DNA of 49,162 nucleotides from Candidatus Hydrogenedentota bacterium (GCA_020848835.1 JADLHJ010000117.1:1-49162); one strand, 5' to 3'. Positions 25,404 to 34,097 are shown, counted from the stretch's first letter. The notes: generated by a model not told the origin, from the letters alone. Translations and numbers: made by a program.

Positions 25404-25928
25404 ATGAGAAACAGAACGACTCGCGTCTGCTACCTAGTAATCGCTATTTTCCTGAGCCTGAGTTGCCGGAAGTACTACGAACAACGTGAAGTGAACATTC
25501 CGGACGGTTCGGAAGGGACCGCCGTCCTCAAGCTCCCTGTCACGGGGCAACGTTACTCGGAAATTCAGGACCTCGACGTCGAGGTCTGGATCGATCACCC
25601 CAACTTTGCCGATTTGGAAGTCTGGGTAGAATCGCCACTGGGCACGATAGTGCCTTTGTTCAACGAGATTGCGGACGGAGAACCGAAGTTAATCTTCAAC
25701 GACCAGGCAAGCGGTCCCATTGGATCGCTCAAGTATGAGGACCCTGGGCCTTGGTATCCCGCGGTGCCTGAGTACCAAATCCAGAGCTACGATCCCCATG
25801 CGCTCGGGCTGTTTGTATACAACGGCGAAGATCCCCGCGGCTGGTGGATGCTTCACGTCCGCGACCGCAATCCCGGAAACGCAGGTACGGTTAAATTCTT
25901 TGGCCTATGTATCAACGGTGAATGGTAG
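25404..25928 (+). CDS. Putative lipoprotein with proprotein convertase P-domain
   Basis: 174 residues. A short signal segment (RTTRVCYLVIAIFLSLSC) ends in a Cys, but the lipobox (S-L-S-C) is atypical, so anchoring is uncertain. The rest is a P/Homo-B domain: an early LDVEVWIDHPNFADLEVWVESP strand pair, then GLFVYNGEDPRGWWMLHV, RDRNPGNAGTVKFFGLCI at the end. P-domains are beta-sandwiches usually attached to secreted proteases; here it stands alone with no catalytic domain. The ATG at 25404 has GGGAG upstream. The 158-bp gap before it holds nothing notable. Confidence 0.75.
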   Translation: MRNRTTRVCYLVIAIFLSLSCRKYYEQREVNIPDGSEGTAVLKLPVTGQRYSEIQDLDVEVWIDHPNFADLEVWVESPLGTIVPLFNEIADGEPKLIFNDQASGPIGSLKYEDPGPWYPAVPEYQIQSYDPHALGLFVYNGEDPRGWWMLHVRDRNPGNAGTVKFFGLCINGEW

Positions 25929-25958
25929 CGTTCGCGCGAAGACACTTTTTGACTTTGG

Positions 25959-27494
25959 TTACGCCATACGCGCGTCGCCCGAGATGTTGTCCCACGAGAT
26001 CCCAATTCGCGGCGCGGCGTAACCGATCGCGTCGAGGTGATCGCCGTAGACCATCATCCAATGCGAATCGCGCACTTCGTTCAATAGTTTTTTCCATTCG
26101 CCGTGCACGCGCACGTCCTGTTGTGAGCGGCAAATATCGTAATAGGGATTGCTCTCGACCGTACCGCGAATGCCGACCCAGCGTCCCGTCGTGTATTCGG
26201 GATTGACGAACGATAGTTCTTGTCCGATCGGCATCTCGACCTTCGGCGCGGCCCCAAATTCAGATTCATAGTGCGTGACAATGCGTGCCGGTTCGTAGCG
26301 ATCGCCGTTCATGCGGCGCGGGCCTGTGCAATGCGCGCAGGTCACCATAGCGTTATGCGGAAACGTCGAGTTGTGCATGAACACCGGCTGGCCCGTCAGG
26401 TGCCGTAGGAACACGCCCGTCGGCACGACAACAAAATCCGATTCGCAAAATGCGCCATAACCTTCATCATTCAGCAGCTGCAGCGTAAGGCACGCTGTGG
26501 TTTTCGACATTGGCATGATCGTGCCCATGCAATCCTTGATTGTGAAGAAGCTCGTCTCGTGCTCTTGCATGATCTGTTTAAACAAACCGTAGAGCACAAA
26601 CGAATTGACGACGAAGGGCCGCTCCGTTTCGAGTGTTGTGCCTGGCAACTTGAGATATTGCTGCGTCCATTCTTCCGCGCGCTGCATCGCGACGGGGTCC
26701 GCCATCGCCGATTCGATGCGCTTACCCAGATCGTCGTAGGAAACTTCGACAATGTCGAAACCATACTTCTCGCGCGCGATCTTTGGCGCATCGCCCGCAT
26801 ACTTGCCCATCGCGCCGCCGAGTGCGACGATCCGCGTGCCCTTGAAATTGGCGACCGCGTAGAGTGCGCGTAAGCGCCACAGCAATTCGTCTGGATCGTC
26901 CACAACTACATCTTCAACGCACAGCTTTTTATCTGCGGACTCACAATCATTTGCGGTCTTCAGATATTTTGTGCTAAGTGCTTCGTACCAGTAATAGACC
27001 GGGCCGGACTTGTGACGCACGAAGACGATCGCGCCACGATCCGGCACGCACGCTGTCAGCATCGCGCCCGAACCGGTGGCCGGATAAATAATTGTGGCAT
27101 CTGACTCCTTGGCCGCCGAAGCGCTCGCCTCTTCCGGCGACGTGACATGAATCACCGGCTGTATCGTCATCGGGAATGGTGCACGCTTTGCGAGGTCTTC
27201 GAGTTCCTTGGCGATACGTTGCGCCTCTTCGTTTGCCGCGGCTTCCGTCTGCACGCCGCCCCACGATTTCCACGACGACATTTCTTTACGCGTGGGCAGG
27301 CGGTACATCAGGACGGGCTGTACACGGAGCGCCTTGCCGATAGAGAGGAACGGCTTCGCCGGGTCCCATTCGGCAGTCGAGAAGTAGGATGGTTGCGCTT
27401 CGGCAAGCGCGACATGAATCAATCCTGCGGCACCGACGGCCAACGAAGCCGAGGCCCCCATGAATTCACGGCGATTTATGCATTGGCAGCACAT
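25959..27494 (-). CDS. Tat-exported protein with L-fucose isomerase-like fold
   Basis: 511 residues from the ATG at 27494, with GGAGGGA just upstream; a GTG at 27509 is also possible. A twin-arginine signal (INRREFMGASASLAVGAAGLI) comes first. The body resembles the fucose/arabinose isomerase fold: Rossmann-like segments (DATIIYPATGSGAML, GTRIVALGGAMGKYAG), then a C-terminal region with FTIKDCMGTIMPMSK and AMVTCAHCTGPRRM. Clear metal-ligand Glu/Asp of true fucose isomerases are not obvious, so activity is unproven. Proteins like this occur beside Gfo/Idh genes in Planctomycetota-type genomes (recollection). Convergent with the P-domain gene. Confidence 0.6.
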   Translation of the reverse strand: MCCQCINRREFMGASASLAVGAAGLIHVALAEAQPSYFSTAEWDPAKPFLSIGKALRVQPVLMYRLPTRKEMSSWKSWGGVQTEAAANEEAQRIAKELEDLAKRAPFPMTIQPVIHVTSPEEASASAAKESDATIIYPATGSGAMLTACVPDRGAIVFVRHKSGPVYYWYEALSTKYLKTANDCESADKKLCVEDVVVDDPDELLWRLRALYAVANFKGTRIVALGGAMGKYAGDAPKIAREKYGFDIVEVSYDDLGKRIESAMADPVAMQRAEEWTQQYLKLPGTTLETERPFVVNSFVLYGLFKQIMQEHETSFFTIKDCMGTIMPMSKTTACLTLQLLNDEGYGAFCESDFVVVPTGVFLRHLTGQPVFMHNSTFPHNAMVTCAHCTGPRRMNGDRYEPARIVTHYESEFGAAPKVEMPIGQELSFVNPEYTTGRWVGIRGTVESNPYYDICRSQQDVRVHGEWKKLLNEVRDSHWMMVYGDHLDAIGYAAPRIGISWDNISGDARMA

Positions 27495-27698
27495 GAAACG
27501 TCCCTCCACGCAGCGAGAGACCGGCTGCCTGCACTTCCCCTAGATCAATGATGCGCCTGACGTCCAGTTTTCGTCAAGCGTCTTAACTGTGCAACGAGTC
27601 CAATCGCGCAAACGAGGTACGCAAAGGTCGCATAATGTTTGGCAGTCAGCCCGAATATTCGAATACGGCCAGGCGGACGGTTACGATTACCGGCGCGA

Positions 27699-28793
27699 AT
27701 GAAGATTGTGCACATTTATAAAGACTTCGATCCGCCCGTGCATGGGGGCATGGAACATCACATGGCGTTGATGTGCTGGTTCCAGCGGCAGTGGGCGGAG
27801 GTGGAAGCCTTGACGTGCAGCCGTTCTTGGCGCGCGCGCGTGATCGATCGCGAAGGTACGCGCGTTACCGAGGTTGGGGAGTTTGGGCGTTTTCAGAGCG
27901 CGCCGTTTTCACCGATGTTTGTGCCGCATGTCGCGCGGTTGCGGGCAGACGTCGCCGTACTGCACGTACCGAACCCGACGGCGGAGATTGCGTGGCTGCT
28001 CGCTCGTCCAAACGCGAAGCTTGTCGTGCGTTATCAAAGCGACATTGTGCGGCAGGCATCGGCCATGCGTTTCTATGCGCCGATTCAACGCCGTTTTTTG
28101 GAACATGCACATCTAATTATTGTCGCCAGCCCACAGTATCTCGATACTTCCGAAACGCTCCAGCCCTTTCGCGATAAATGCGTAGTGGTGCCGCTAGGCA
28201 TTCTTCCGGACGAATTTGCCGCGCCGCCGCGTGAAAATATCGATGCGCTGCGCGGACGATACGGCGGCGGGTTCGTATTGTTCAGTGGGCGTCACCGCTA
28301 CTACAAAGGGATCGAGTATCTCGTGCGCGCCGCGAAACACATTAAGGCCCCGGTCGTGATTGCGGGAGACGGACCGGAACGGGAGCGCTGCATGGCGCTT
28401 GCGCGCGACCTAGGCGTTACGATTGCTTTTCCAGGCGCGCTCACGCACGAGGATCTGCTCACGCATTTGCACGCCTGCGATGTTTTCGCGTTTCCTTCGA
28501 TTGCGCGAAGCGAAGCCTATGGCATATCGATGTTGGAGGCACACGTCGCAGGAAAGCCAGTCGTCGCCACGACACTGGGGACAGGCGTCGAGTTTGTGAA
28601 TCAGCATGGTGTTACAGGACTCAATGTCCGGCCGAAAGACGCGGATGCTTTGGCTGGGGCGATTAACGCACTCATAGACGATCCCGATTTGCGGGAAAGG
28701 TTGGGAAGTGCGGGAAAGCTTCGCGTAGAGACCGAGTTGCATGCGGAACACATTGCCAGAATGGAATTCGATCTGTACGGAAAACTCTCTTAG
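27699..28793 (+). CDS. Family 4 glycosyltransferase (GT-B fold)
   Basis: 364 residues starting at the ATG 27699 (MKIVHIYKDFDPPVHGGMEHH). Typical GT4 features: the glycine-rich N-terminal loop PPVHGGMEHH, the YQSDIVRQ acceptor-side region, FSGRHRYYKGIEYLVRA, GDGPERERC and the C-terminal EX7E motif in SEAYGISMLEA. It transfers a sugar from a nucleotide-sugar donor, probably for cell-surface glycans. It is soluble or membrane-peripheral and a single gene. The 204-bp gap upstream, shared with the divergent Tat-protein gene, has no feature I can name. Confidence 0.9.
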   Translation: MKIVHIYKDFDPPVHGGMEHHMALMCWFQRQWAEVEALTCSRSWRARVIDREGTRVTEVGEFGRFQSAPFSPMFVPHVARLRADVAVLHVPNPTAEIAWLLARPNAKLVVRYQSDIVRQASAMRFYAPIQRRFLEHAHLIIVASPQYLDTSETLQPFRDKCVVVPLGILPDEFAAPPRENIDALRGRYGGGFVLFSGRHRYYKGIEYLVRAAKHIKAPVVIAGDGPERERCMALARDLGVTIAFPGALTHEDLLTHLHACDVFAFPSIARSEAYGISMLEAHVAGKPVVATTLGTGVEFVNQHGVTGLNVRPKDADALAGAINALIDDPDLRERLGSAGKLRVETELHAEHIARMEFDLYGKLS

Positions 28794-28901
28794 CAGATTT
28801 CGCAGTTGAACGATAGCACAGTCGCTTTGAAACTTGGCCAGTAGCGCCGCCGTAGTAAAGCCGAACGATGAGACTGCCCTGTCAGAATCGTCAACTAATG
28901 A

Positions 28902-28943
28902 CCAATAAAAATATTGGACACGCACCGCCATCTATGCCAAAAT
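28902..28943 (+). promoter_or_regulatory. Possible promoter with overlapping palindrome
   Basis: CCAATA (28902-28907) and TATTGG (28912-28917) form a perfect 6-4-6 palindrome overlapping a -35-like TTGGAC (28914-28919). An 18-nt spacer leads to CAAAAT (28938-28943). A GGAGGG ribosome site and ATG follow at 28951 and 28966. The palindrome could be an operator. Moderate evidence only. Confidence 0.35.
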
Positions 28944-28965
28944 CAGCATCGGAGGGCTCGGGGCA

Positions 28966-29874
28966 ATGCAAGCAAACCGTAACGACGCGCACGACGTAGT
29001 CGAGCATTTGGACGCAGACGCCGTCTGCGAACTATGCGGCAACGTCAACCCCGAGGGCACGCTGCTATGTAAGCAGTGCGGCAACAATCTGCGCGATCAA
29101 CGCTCCCGCCGGATGCAGGCAACAGGCGGGCCCACCTCTACCGTCGAATCTTCGTTTAGCGTCAGCCGTATCGTGCGTGGCGTAGTGATTGTCTTCGGAA
29201 TCTGCGCCGTCCTTTGGGTTGCACTGAATGTGTCCACCATAGAGACGTGGCTGATGACCGGCGTCCAAAGTGCGGAAGCCAAAAGCGCAAATGCCGTCGC
29301 TCCCGAAGAATTTTGGAGGGGCACGGACGCGGCGCGGTACGAGGCGCTCTCGGCAGCGTTGCAGGTACATGTGATGACAGCGGAAGAGGCGGGGCTAACG
29401 CCGCCGGGGTCGCCGCTGACTGTGCCGGATGGCCGGTACGTTCTCAAACGTTCTACCGATCCCGCGGCAAGCCCGAGCGGCTCCGCGATTGTGAAGCAGG
29501 ACGGCACAAAGGTCTATTTTGTCGCGCAGTTGTTTGGCGGTACGGAAGTCCGCGGCGAAGCGCTGGTTACATCGGACACCGTATTTCAAGCGCCCTATAT
29601 CGGCATTCTTGATCCCGACGGCAAATTTTCAGAAGCGTATGGTTTGGCGCAGCTTAAGCCCACCGGCGAACTCGAGTGCGAAGGTTTTTTTGGCGCATAC
29701 GAGCGTCCCGCAAGCATCGTCGCGATCCCCGTGCCGGACAGCGCGAAGGATCTGGAAAGCACGGAAGCCGATACGACGGCAACGGAAACGGCTGAACCGG
29801 CAGAAACGGAGGCCGCATCCGAAACTCCGGCGCCAGCCGAGGCTGCAACGGAGCCCGCACCCACCGCGCAGTAA
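28966..29874 (+). CDS. Zinc-ribbon membrane protein with acidic Ala/Pro/Thr tail
   Basis: 302 residues. An N-terminal zinc ribbon CELCGNVNPEGTLLCKQCG (C21, C24, C35, C38) is followed by a basic patch and one membrane helix (about 70-90, VRGVVIVFGICAVLWVALNV). A presumably extracytoplasmic domain with beta character (KVYFVAQLFGGTEVRGEALV, GILDPDGKFSEAYGLAQL) comes next. The last 45 residues are a low-complexity Glu/Ala/Thr/Pro tail. No enzymatic motif is visible. GGAGGG upstream of the ATG supports the start. The function is unknown; such ribbon-plus-helix proteins often act as sensors or scaffolds. Confidence 0.7.
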   Translation: MQANRNDAHDVVEHLDADAVCELCGNVNPEGTLLCKQCGNNLRDQRSRRMQATGGPTSTVESSFSVSRIVRGVVIVFGICAVLWVALNVSTIETWLMTGVQSAEAKSANAVAPEEFWRGTDAARYEALSAALQVHVMTAEEAGLTPPGSPLTVPDGRYVLKRSTDPAASPSGSAIVKQDGTKVYFVAQLFGGTEVRGEALVTSDTVFQAPYIGILDPDGKFSEAYGLAQLKPTGELECEGFFGAYERPASIVAIPVPDSAKDLESTEADTTATETAEPAETEAASETPAPAEAATEPAPTAQ

Positions 29875-29958
29875 AGGCGAACGGCAAATTTTCGCGCTGC
29901 GCAGTAGCTTGACGATATACTGAGCCCTCCTCCCCCACTGGCATTGAAAGGGCATTCT

Positions 29959-31185
29959 GTGTTCACTCACTTCAAATTCTTTTGCGTGTTTGTTGTTGCG
30001 CTATGCGCTTCCGTTTTCGCTACCGCTGCAGAAGCAGACGCCTACCGGCTTGAGGTGCTTCCAAGTGAATCCAAACAGGAAACTGATCCCGGCACGGGCG
30101 CGCAGCTGACCTACCTCACAACCCATTCCGCATCCGATACCAATCTGTATTTTCATGAACGGTCCTGGTCGTCTGACAGCTCATTCATTATCTTCAATTC
30201 CGCGCGTGAATCAGGCGGCCTGATGGGATACATCGTCGCGACCGGCGAACTGTTCCGCATCACGACGCCCCAAGGCGCGGTAGGCGCGGCCACGGCGGCG
30301 AAAAATAAGAATGCGGTCTTTGCGTTGCGAGGCGATGAGGTGGTCGAGCTTAACATCACGATCGCGCTGGCAAAGGATCCGAAGCAAGAGCGTTCTGTTG
30401 TGACGACGTCGGAGCGCGTTATTTGCAGGTTGCCCGCGGCATCCGGAACGACAGCGCTGAATGAAAACTGCGATGGAACGAAACTCGCCGTAGGGCGTCC
30501 CGGAACGGTTGGAAGCGAGCTTCCGGTTATTTTTACGATCGATCAACAGTCTGGCGAAATGAAAGAAGCCTATCACGTGCCCACGCCGCCTGAGTTCATG
30601 TGGCATGTGCAGTGGAGCCGGACGAGTCCCAACTTGCTGAGTTTCGCAGGGTCCTATCCGCGCCTCAATGTTGTTGACGTGGACACAGGAAAGGCGTTCA
30701 GCCCTTACAATCAATTGCGCGACGAACTCGTCACGCACGAACACTGGTGGGTGAACGATCAGATCGTTTTCTGTAGCGGAACGCATCAGCAGCCCGCGGA
30801 AGACTCGCATGTGAAAGTGGTGGACGTGAAGACGGGCACCACGCGAATCCTGGCACCAGGAAGCTGGTGGCCGACGGGCACCGACGAAGAGATCGCCAAG
30901 CAAAATTATTGGCATTGCGCGGGCAGCGAAGATGGCCGCTGGGTAGTCGCGGACAACTGGCACGGCGATATCACGATCATTGAAGGCAAGAACGCGCGCC
31001 CAATCATGCTGACCACCGGCCACCGCAATTACGGTAAAGGTGACCATCCGCACGTGGGTTGGGACCGTGCGGGTTCGCAGGTGATCTTCACATCGCACAA
31101 GCTCGGCAATCCAAACGTGTGCATCGCGACAATTGCGCAGAAGATGCAGGAAGACAACACCACGCCGGCCGTCGGGAAACAATGA
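29959..31185 (+). CDS. Exported oligogalacturonate lyase-like (PL22-type) beta-propeller
   Basis: About 408 residues from a GTG at 29959, with AAAGGG just upstream; a TTG at 29944 would add five residues. A signal peptide with cleavage near FATAAEA makes it periplasmic. The propeller carries blades like those of PL22 lyases: DPGTGAQLTYLTTHS, YFHERSWSSDSSFIIFNS, THEHWWVNDQIVFCSG, NYWHCAGSEDGRWVVADN, and GKGDHPHVGWDRAGSQVIFTS split from PNVCIATI. His-rich positions match the metal/catalytic face of the family, but activity on pectin fragments is not proven. It overlaps the Nudix gene start by ATGA, an unusual pairing. Confidence 0.75.
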   Translation: MFTHFKFFCVFVVALCASVFATAAEADAYRLEVLPSESKQETDPGTGAQLTYLTTHSASDTNLYFHERSWSSDSSFIIFNSARESGGLMGYIVATGELFRITTPQGAVGAATAAKNKNAVFALRGDEVVELNITIALAKDPKQERSVVTTSERVICRLPAASGTTALNENCDGTKLAVGRPGTVGSELPVIFTIDQQSGEMKEAYHVPTPPEFMWHVQWSRTSPNLLSFAGSYPRLNVVDVDTGKAFSPYNQLRDELVTHEHWWVNDQIVFCSGTHQQPAEDSHVKVVDVKTGTTRILAPGSWWPTGTDEEIAKQNYWHCAGSEDGRWVVADNWHGDITIIEGKNARPIMLTTGHRNYGKGDHPHVGWDRAGSQVIFTSHKLGNPNVCIATIAQKMQEDNTTPAVGKQ

Positions 31186-31634
31186 AGACGAAACACTACC
31201 GTGCGGCGGGGGGTGTTGTGCTGGATCCGCGTGGAAAGGTCCTGTTGATCGAACGCGACGTATCGCGCAATGGCGCGACGATCCATGAAATACGCCTGCC
31301 CAAAGGCCACATCGACGCAGGCGAGACTGACCAACAGGCGGCGATGCGCGAGACCTGCGAGGAGTCGGGGTATTGCGCACTGGAAGTGATCGCCGACCTC
31401 GGCGAATGTCGAACCGAATACGACCACAACGCTAAACACTACGTGCGCGACGAGCATTACTTCCTGATGCGCCTCGTTTCTCCCGAGTGGCAAGCGCCGG
31501 ACGTCGATCCCGAATCCGAAGAAGCACTGTTCTCCGTCAAATGGGCGCGCGACCTTGATGAAGCGGAGTCGCTTCTCACCTATGCCAGCGAAAAAGATTT
31601 CGCGGCGCGCGCACGCAAGATCGCGCAACAGTAA
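31182..31634 (+). CDS. Nudix hydrolase
   Basis: 150 residues. The Nudix box is complete: G-HIDAG-E-TDQQAAM-RE-TC-EE-S-GY (GX5EX7REXXEEXGY) at about residues 43-65, preceded by the usual YRAAGGVVLD strand. It hydrolyses a nucleoside diphosphate linked to another group; the length and the box suggest a diadenosine-polyphosphate or related housekeeping hydrolase, but the substrate cannot be called. The ATG overlaps the PL22-like gene stop (31182-31185), so expression is coupled. Confidence 0.93.
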   Translation: MKTKHYRAAGGVVLDPRGKVLLIERDVSRNGATIHEIRLPKGHIDAGETDQQAAMRETCEESGYCALEVIADLGECRTEYDHNAKHYVRDEHYFLMRLVSPEWQAPDVDPESEEALFSVKWARDLDEAESLLTYASEKDFAARARKIAQQ

Positions 31635-31706
31635 CCACTTCGCCGATTCGACTCCGCGGGCGTCCCGCGTTTACCATTGCGGTGATCAGCGGAAAGGACC
31701 TTTGCG

Positions 31707-32348
31707 GTGACGCTCGAACCCTTCGATCTAATGGAATTTATCCGGCTTGGCGGCATACTCATGTGGCCGATCATGGCGTGCTCCGTGATTGCGCTCGCGG
31801 TAACCCTTGAGCGCCTCTGGCGGCTGCGCCGCGCACAGACGAGCATGCGCGACTTTATGGACGCAATGCGTTCGATCTTGCGGCAGCGGCGCATGCAGGA
31901 AGCGCTGACGTTATGCGACGAGACCGACACCCCGGTGGCGCGCGTTGTAAAAGCGGGCGTGCTAAAGCATGACCGCCCAAAGGCCGACATCCGCGAAGCA
32001 ATGCAGGACGCAGGCCGCCTGGAAGTCCCTCGGCTGGAGCGCTACCTCGGCGCGCTGGCGACTTGCACAAGCGTCGCGCCGTTGCTGGGATTGCTGGGCA
32101 CCGTGATTGGAATGATCAAGTGTCTTGCCGTGGTTATGCACAAAGGCGGCCAGGTGATCCCCGGCGATCTCGCCGAGGGAATCGGGAATGCGCTCATCAC
32201 AACCGCGGCGGGCCTGTCCGTCGCAATACCGAGTCTTATCGCCTACAACTATCTCGTGTCTCGCGTAGACAACCTGGTGCTCGAGATGGAAGTCAGCTCT
32301 TCCGAGTTGGTCGAGCTGCTGGCCGATGATGAAGAAGAATCTCGGTAG
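31707..32348 (+). CDS. exbB: MotA/TolQ/ExbB-family proton channel protein
   Basis: 213 residues with three membrane helices: one near the N-terminus (about 14-37) and two after the cytoplasmic loop. The hallmark segments VAPLLGLLGTVIGMI (about 123-137) and NALITTAAGLSVAIP (about 161-175) are intact. It forms the pentameric channel that uses the proton gradient with ExbD/TolR. GTG start with AAAGGA upstream. It begins a four-gene operon: exbB, exbD-like, TonB-like, zinc-ribbon membrane protein. TolQ and ExbB cannot be told apart by sequence alone; the TonB-like partner favours ExbB. Confidence 0.92.
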   Translation: MTLEPFDLMEFIRLGGILMWPIMACSVIALAVTLERLWRLRRAQTSMRDFMDAMRSILRQRRMQEALTLCDETDTPVARVVKAGVLKHDRPKADIREAMQDAGRLEVPRLERYLGALATCTSVAPLLGLLGTVIGMIKCLAVVMHKGGQVIPGDLAEGIGNALITTAAGLSVAIPSLIAYNYLVSRVDNLVLEMEVSSSELVELLADDEEESR

Positions 32349-32363
32349 TCTTGGAAAAATTTC

Positions 32364-32810
32364 ATGACCTTTCGTGATCAAAGCAAACGTCATCACAAGA
32401 TAAAGGCGGGTTTCGATCTGACGCCGCTGGTGACCGTCATGCTCAATCTTTTGATCTTCTTCATTCTCTCTTCGACCTTTGTCGTCCAGAGTTCGATCCA
32501 ATTTCAGGCGCCCGTCGCCGAGGGCACCAGCGAGTTTGGGGCGCAGGATTTATCCATCACGCTGCAAGTGGGCGAAGGCGGCCCGGACGGAAAAGGCCGG
32601 GTCTACGTGAACAATGAAGAGATTCTGACCTGGGACGCGTTGACGCAGCGTCTCAGCGAAGAAACCCAACTGCGACCTGCGGCGCGCGTTTTGATTCGAC
32701 CCGACGCACGCATCGACGCTGAGCGGCTGATTAACGTCCTCGGTTTCGCGACGAAGGCAAACGTGCGCTATTATGCGATTGAGACAGAGCCGCCCCAGGC
32801 GACGGGGTAG
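32364..32810 (+). CDS. exbD: ExbD/TolR-family protein lacking the conserved membrane Asp
   Basis: 148 residues: short cytoplasmic N-terminus, one membrane helix (about 22-40), periplasmic domain. The family consensus DxTPxVDVxLxLLIFF is here FDLTPLVTVMLNLLIFF. D18 is kept, but the essential proton-carrying Asp inside the helix (E. coli ExbD D25, TolR D23) is T24, codon ACC at 32433-32435. N28, one helix turn away, is the only other polar residue nearby. The periplasmic part ends in VRYYAIETEPP, normal for ExbD. It sits 15 nt after exbB. Loss of the Asp would normally abolish proton-driven work, so either another residue substitutes or the pair is not energised in the usual way. Confidence 0.9.
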   Translation: MTFRDQSKRHHKIKAGFDLTPLVTVMLNLLIFFILSSTFVVQSSIQFQAPVAEGTSEFGAQDLSITLQVGEGGPDGKGRVYVNNEEILTWDALTQRLSEETQLRPAARVLIRPDARIDAERLINVLGFATKANVRYYAIETEPPQATG

Positions 32811-32819
32811 GCGCAGGCC

Positions 32820-33614
32820 ATGGTCCGCGATCGCGTGTTTATAACGATGGTGAGCGTGTCGCTCCTCTTTCACATTTCCATGGTCACGCTTTTCTCGATT
32901 TACGTTTACGTCCCTGTCAGCCGCCCCAAATACGCGCAACTCGCTATCAATTATCTGGAACCGGTGCAATCCGCAATCGGGTCTATGGAACTTACCTTGC
33001 GGGCGCCCGACTTGAGCAACCCGCCGCTGCCCGCCGAGCAAGGTGACCTTGCCATGCCCGAAGCGGAAAGACTGACCCTCGATTTGCCGCTGATCTCGCC
33101 CCCAACACTCGATATATCGCAACTCGAGCAGGCGGAAATCATCGCGTCGAAAACGAGCGTGCAGTCCTCGTTTCGCGAGGAGCAAGGAGACCTTTGGGCC
33201 CGCACCATCGACCGGTTCGAACGCCTCGAAGATCGCGCGCGCGAATTGATGTCGATTTCCTCCGTGTTTGGTGAGGAAGCCCAACGGCAGGTATTGGCAA
33301 TTGACCAGCCGTTTGCCGCGCTATCTGCATATATCGAATGGAACCTTGAGCCGCGCGATCGAAAATTCGATCCGGCCCCGCCTTCGGACATGTTTCAGAA
33401 AATTGCGGCAACCGAGCTGGACCAGCCAATTCTTCTCACGTTCCGTGTGAGCCCCGCCGGCGACGTTCTCTACGTGTATGTAGATCCTGGTTCCAACGAA
33501 CTCGTGCAGGAAATCGCTGCAGCCTTGAGAATGTCCCATTTCACACCGCTCGAAGACCTGTCGGGTGGCAATCAAATCGGTACGCTGGTGATCAAGCGAA
33601 GTAACGGCCGATGA
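32820..33614 (+). CDS. TonB-like energy-transduction protein
   Basis: 264 residues, inner-membrane anchored by one N-terminal helix (about 8-32). Within it S14-L-L-F-H18 matches the SxxxH motif of TonB's helix (S16 and H20 in E. coli), where the His is critical. The middle lacks the usual Lys-Pro/Glu-Pro repeats, being a mixed, partly helical spacer of about 150 residues. The C-terminal 60 residues (LTFRVSPAGDVLYVYV, LRMSHFTPLED, GTLVIKR) resemble a TonB C-terminal domain. Follows the exbD-like gene by 9 nt and overlaps the next gene by ATGA. No TonB-dependent receptor is in the window. Confidence 0.65.
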   Translation: MVRDRVFITMVSVSLLFHISMVTLFSIYVYVPVSRPKYAQLAINYLEPVQSAIGSMELTLRAPDLSNPPLPAEQGDLAMPEAERLTLDLPLISPPTLDISQLEQAEIIASKTSVQSSFREEQGDLWARTIDRFERLEDRARELMSISSVFGEEAQRQVLAIDQPFAALSAYIEWNLEPRDRKFDPAPPSDMFQKIAATELDQPILLTFRVSPAGDVLYVYVDPGSNELVQEIAAALRMSHFTPLEDLSGGNQIGTLVIKRSNGR

Positions 33615-33958
33615 TCGAAATTGAACTCAAGTGGGCACTGGTGCTGTACTCGGGAATCCTGGGCGCAATCGCCATCTTCATTCTGTTTTATACCGAGCTG
33701 TCCGTACGGCGCCCTCAACAGTATCTCGGCAAGCAATTCCTGTGGCGCTGCTCATTCTGCGGATATACCTATCTCGATGAGACCGACGAGGAATTGTCGA
33801 AATGCCCGCGTTGCGAAAGCTTCGTCGCGGCGACCGACGCGCGGGCACGCTTCGTTCCCGTGGATGCCCCGGAACCTGAACCGCTTCACGAAGTTGGCCG
33901 CAACACGTCGCGCCGCAAGCGCCACCATCAGCGACGACGCGGACCGCGGAGGCGGTAG
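33611..33958 (+). CDS. Small membrane protein with zinc ribbon and Arg-rich tail
   Basis: 115 residues. One membrane helix (about 8-27) is followed by a zinc ribbon with CSFC (C47, C50) and CPRC (C65, C68) knuckles. A strongly basic tail (SRRKRHHQRRRGPRRR) ends it and could bind nucleic acid, acidic lipid or protein. Last gene of the exbB operon: its ATG overlaps the TonB-like gene stop, and the stop is immediately followed by a terminator-like hairpin. No family known to me. Confidence 0.7.
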   Translation: MIEIELKWALVLYSGILGAIAIFILFYTELSVRRPQQYLGKQFLWRCSFCGYTYLDETDEELSKCPRCESFVAATDARARFVPVDAPEPEPLHEVGRNTSRRKRHHQRRRGPRRR

Positions 33959-33982
33959 AGCCGATCTGGAAATCGGCTTTTA
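33959..33982 (+). terminator. Terminator-like hairpin at the end of the exbB operon
   Basis: AGCCGAT (33959-33965) and ATCGGCT (33972-33978) are perfect 7-bp arms, followed directly by TTTTAT. It starts one base after the stop of the last gene. A member of the GAGCCGA palindrome family. Confidence 0.65.
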
Positions 33983-34019
33983 TAGGTCGGATCGCAATCC
34001 TGTATTGAAATCCCAATAG

Positions 34020-34041
34020 GAGCCGATTTCCCAATCGGCTC
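34020..34041. repeat. GAGCCGATT palindrome upstream of carA
   Basis: GAGCCGATT (34020-34028) and AATCGGCTC (34033-34041) are perfect 9-bp arms around TCCC, followed by CTACG but no T tract. The sequence nearly repeats the 33959 hairpin 60 bp earlier and resembles 9687-9708. Confidence 0.6.
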
Positions 34042-34067
34042 TACGTTACGCCTCGAATTTAGGTTGT

Positions 34068-34097
34068 TTGTGCGATAGCCTTCAATTCAAGTAAGAT
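34068..34097 (+). promoter_or_regulatory. Possible promoter of carA
   Basis: TTGTGC (34068-34073), 18-nt spacer, TAAGAT (34092-34097), about 40 nt before the GTG start. Plausible but not strong. Confidence 0.35.

Noticed and set aside
30211..31380. A 389-codon minus-strand frame opposite the PL22-like and Nudix genes
   Set aside because: Spans two sense genes with strong motifs; Arg-rich shadow composition.
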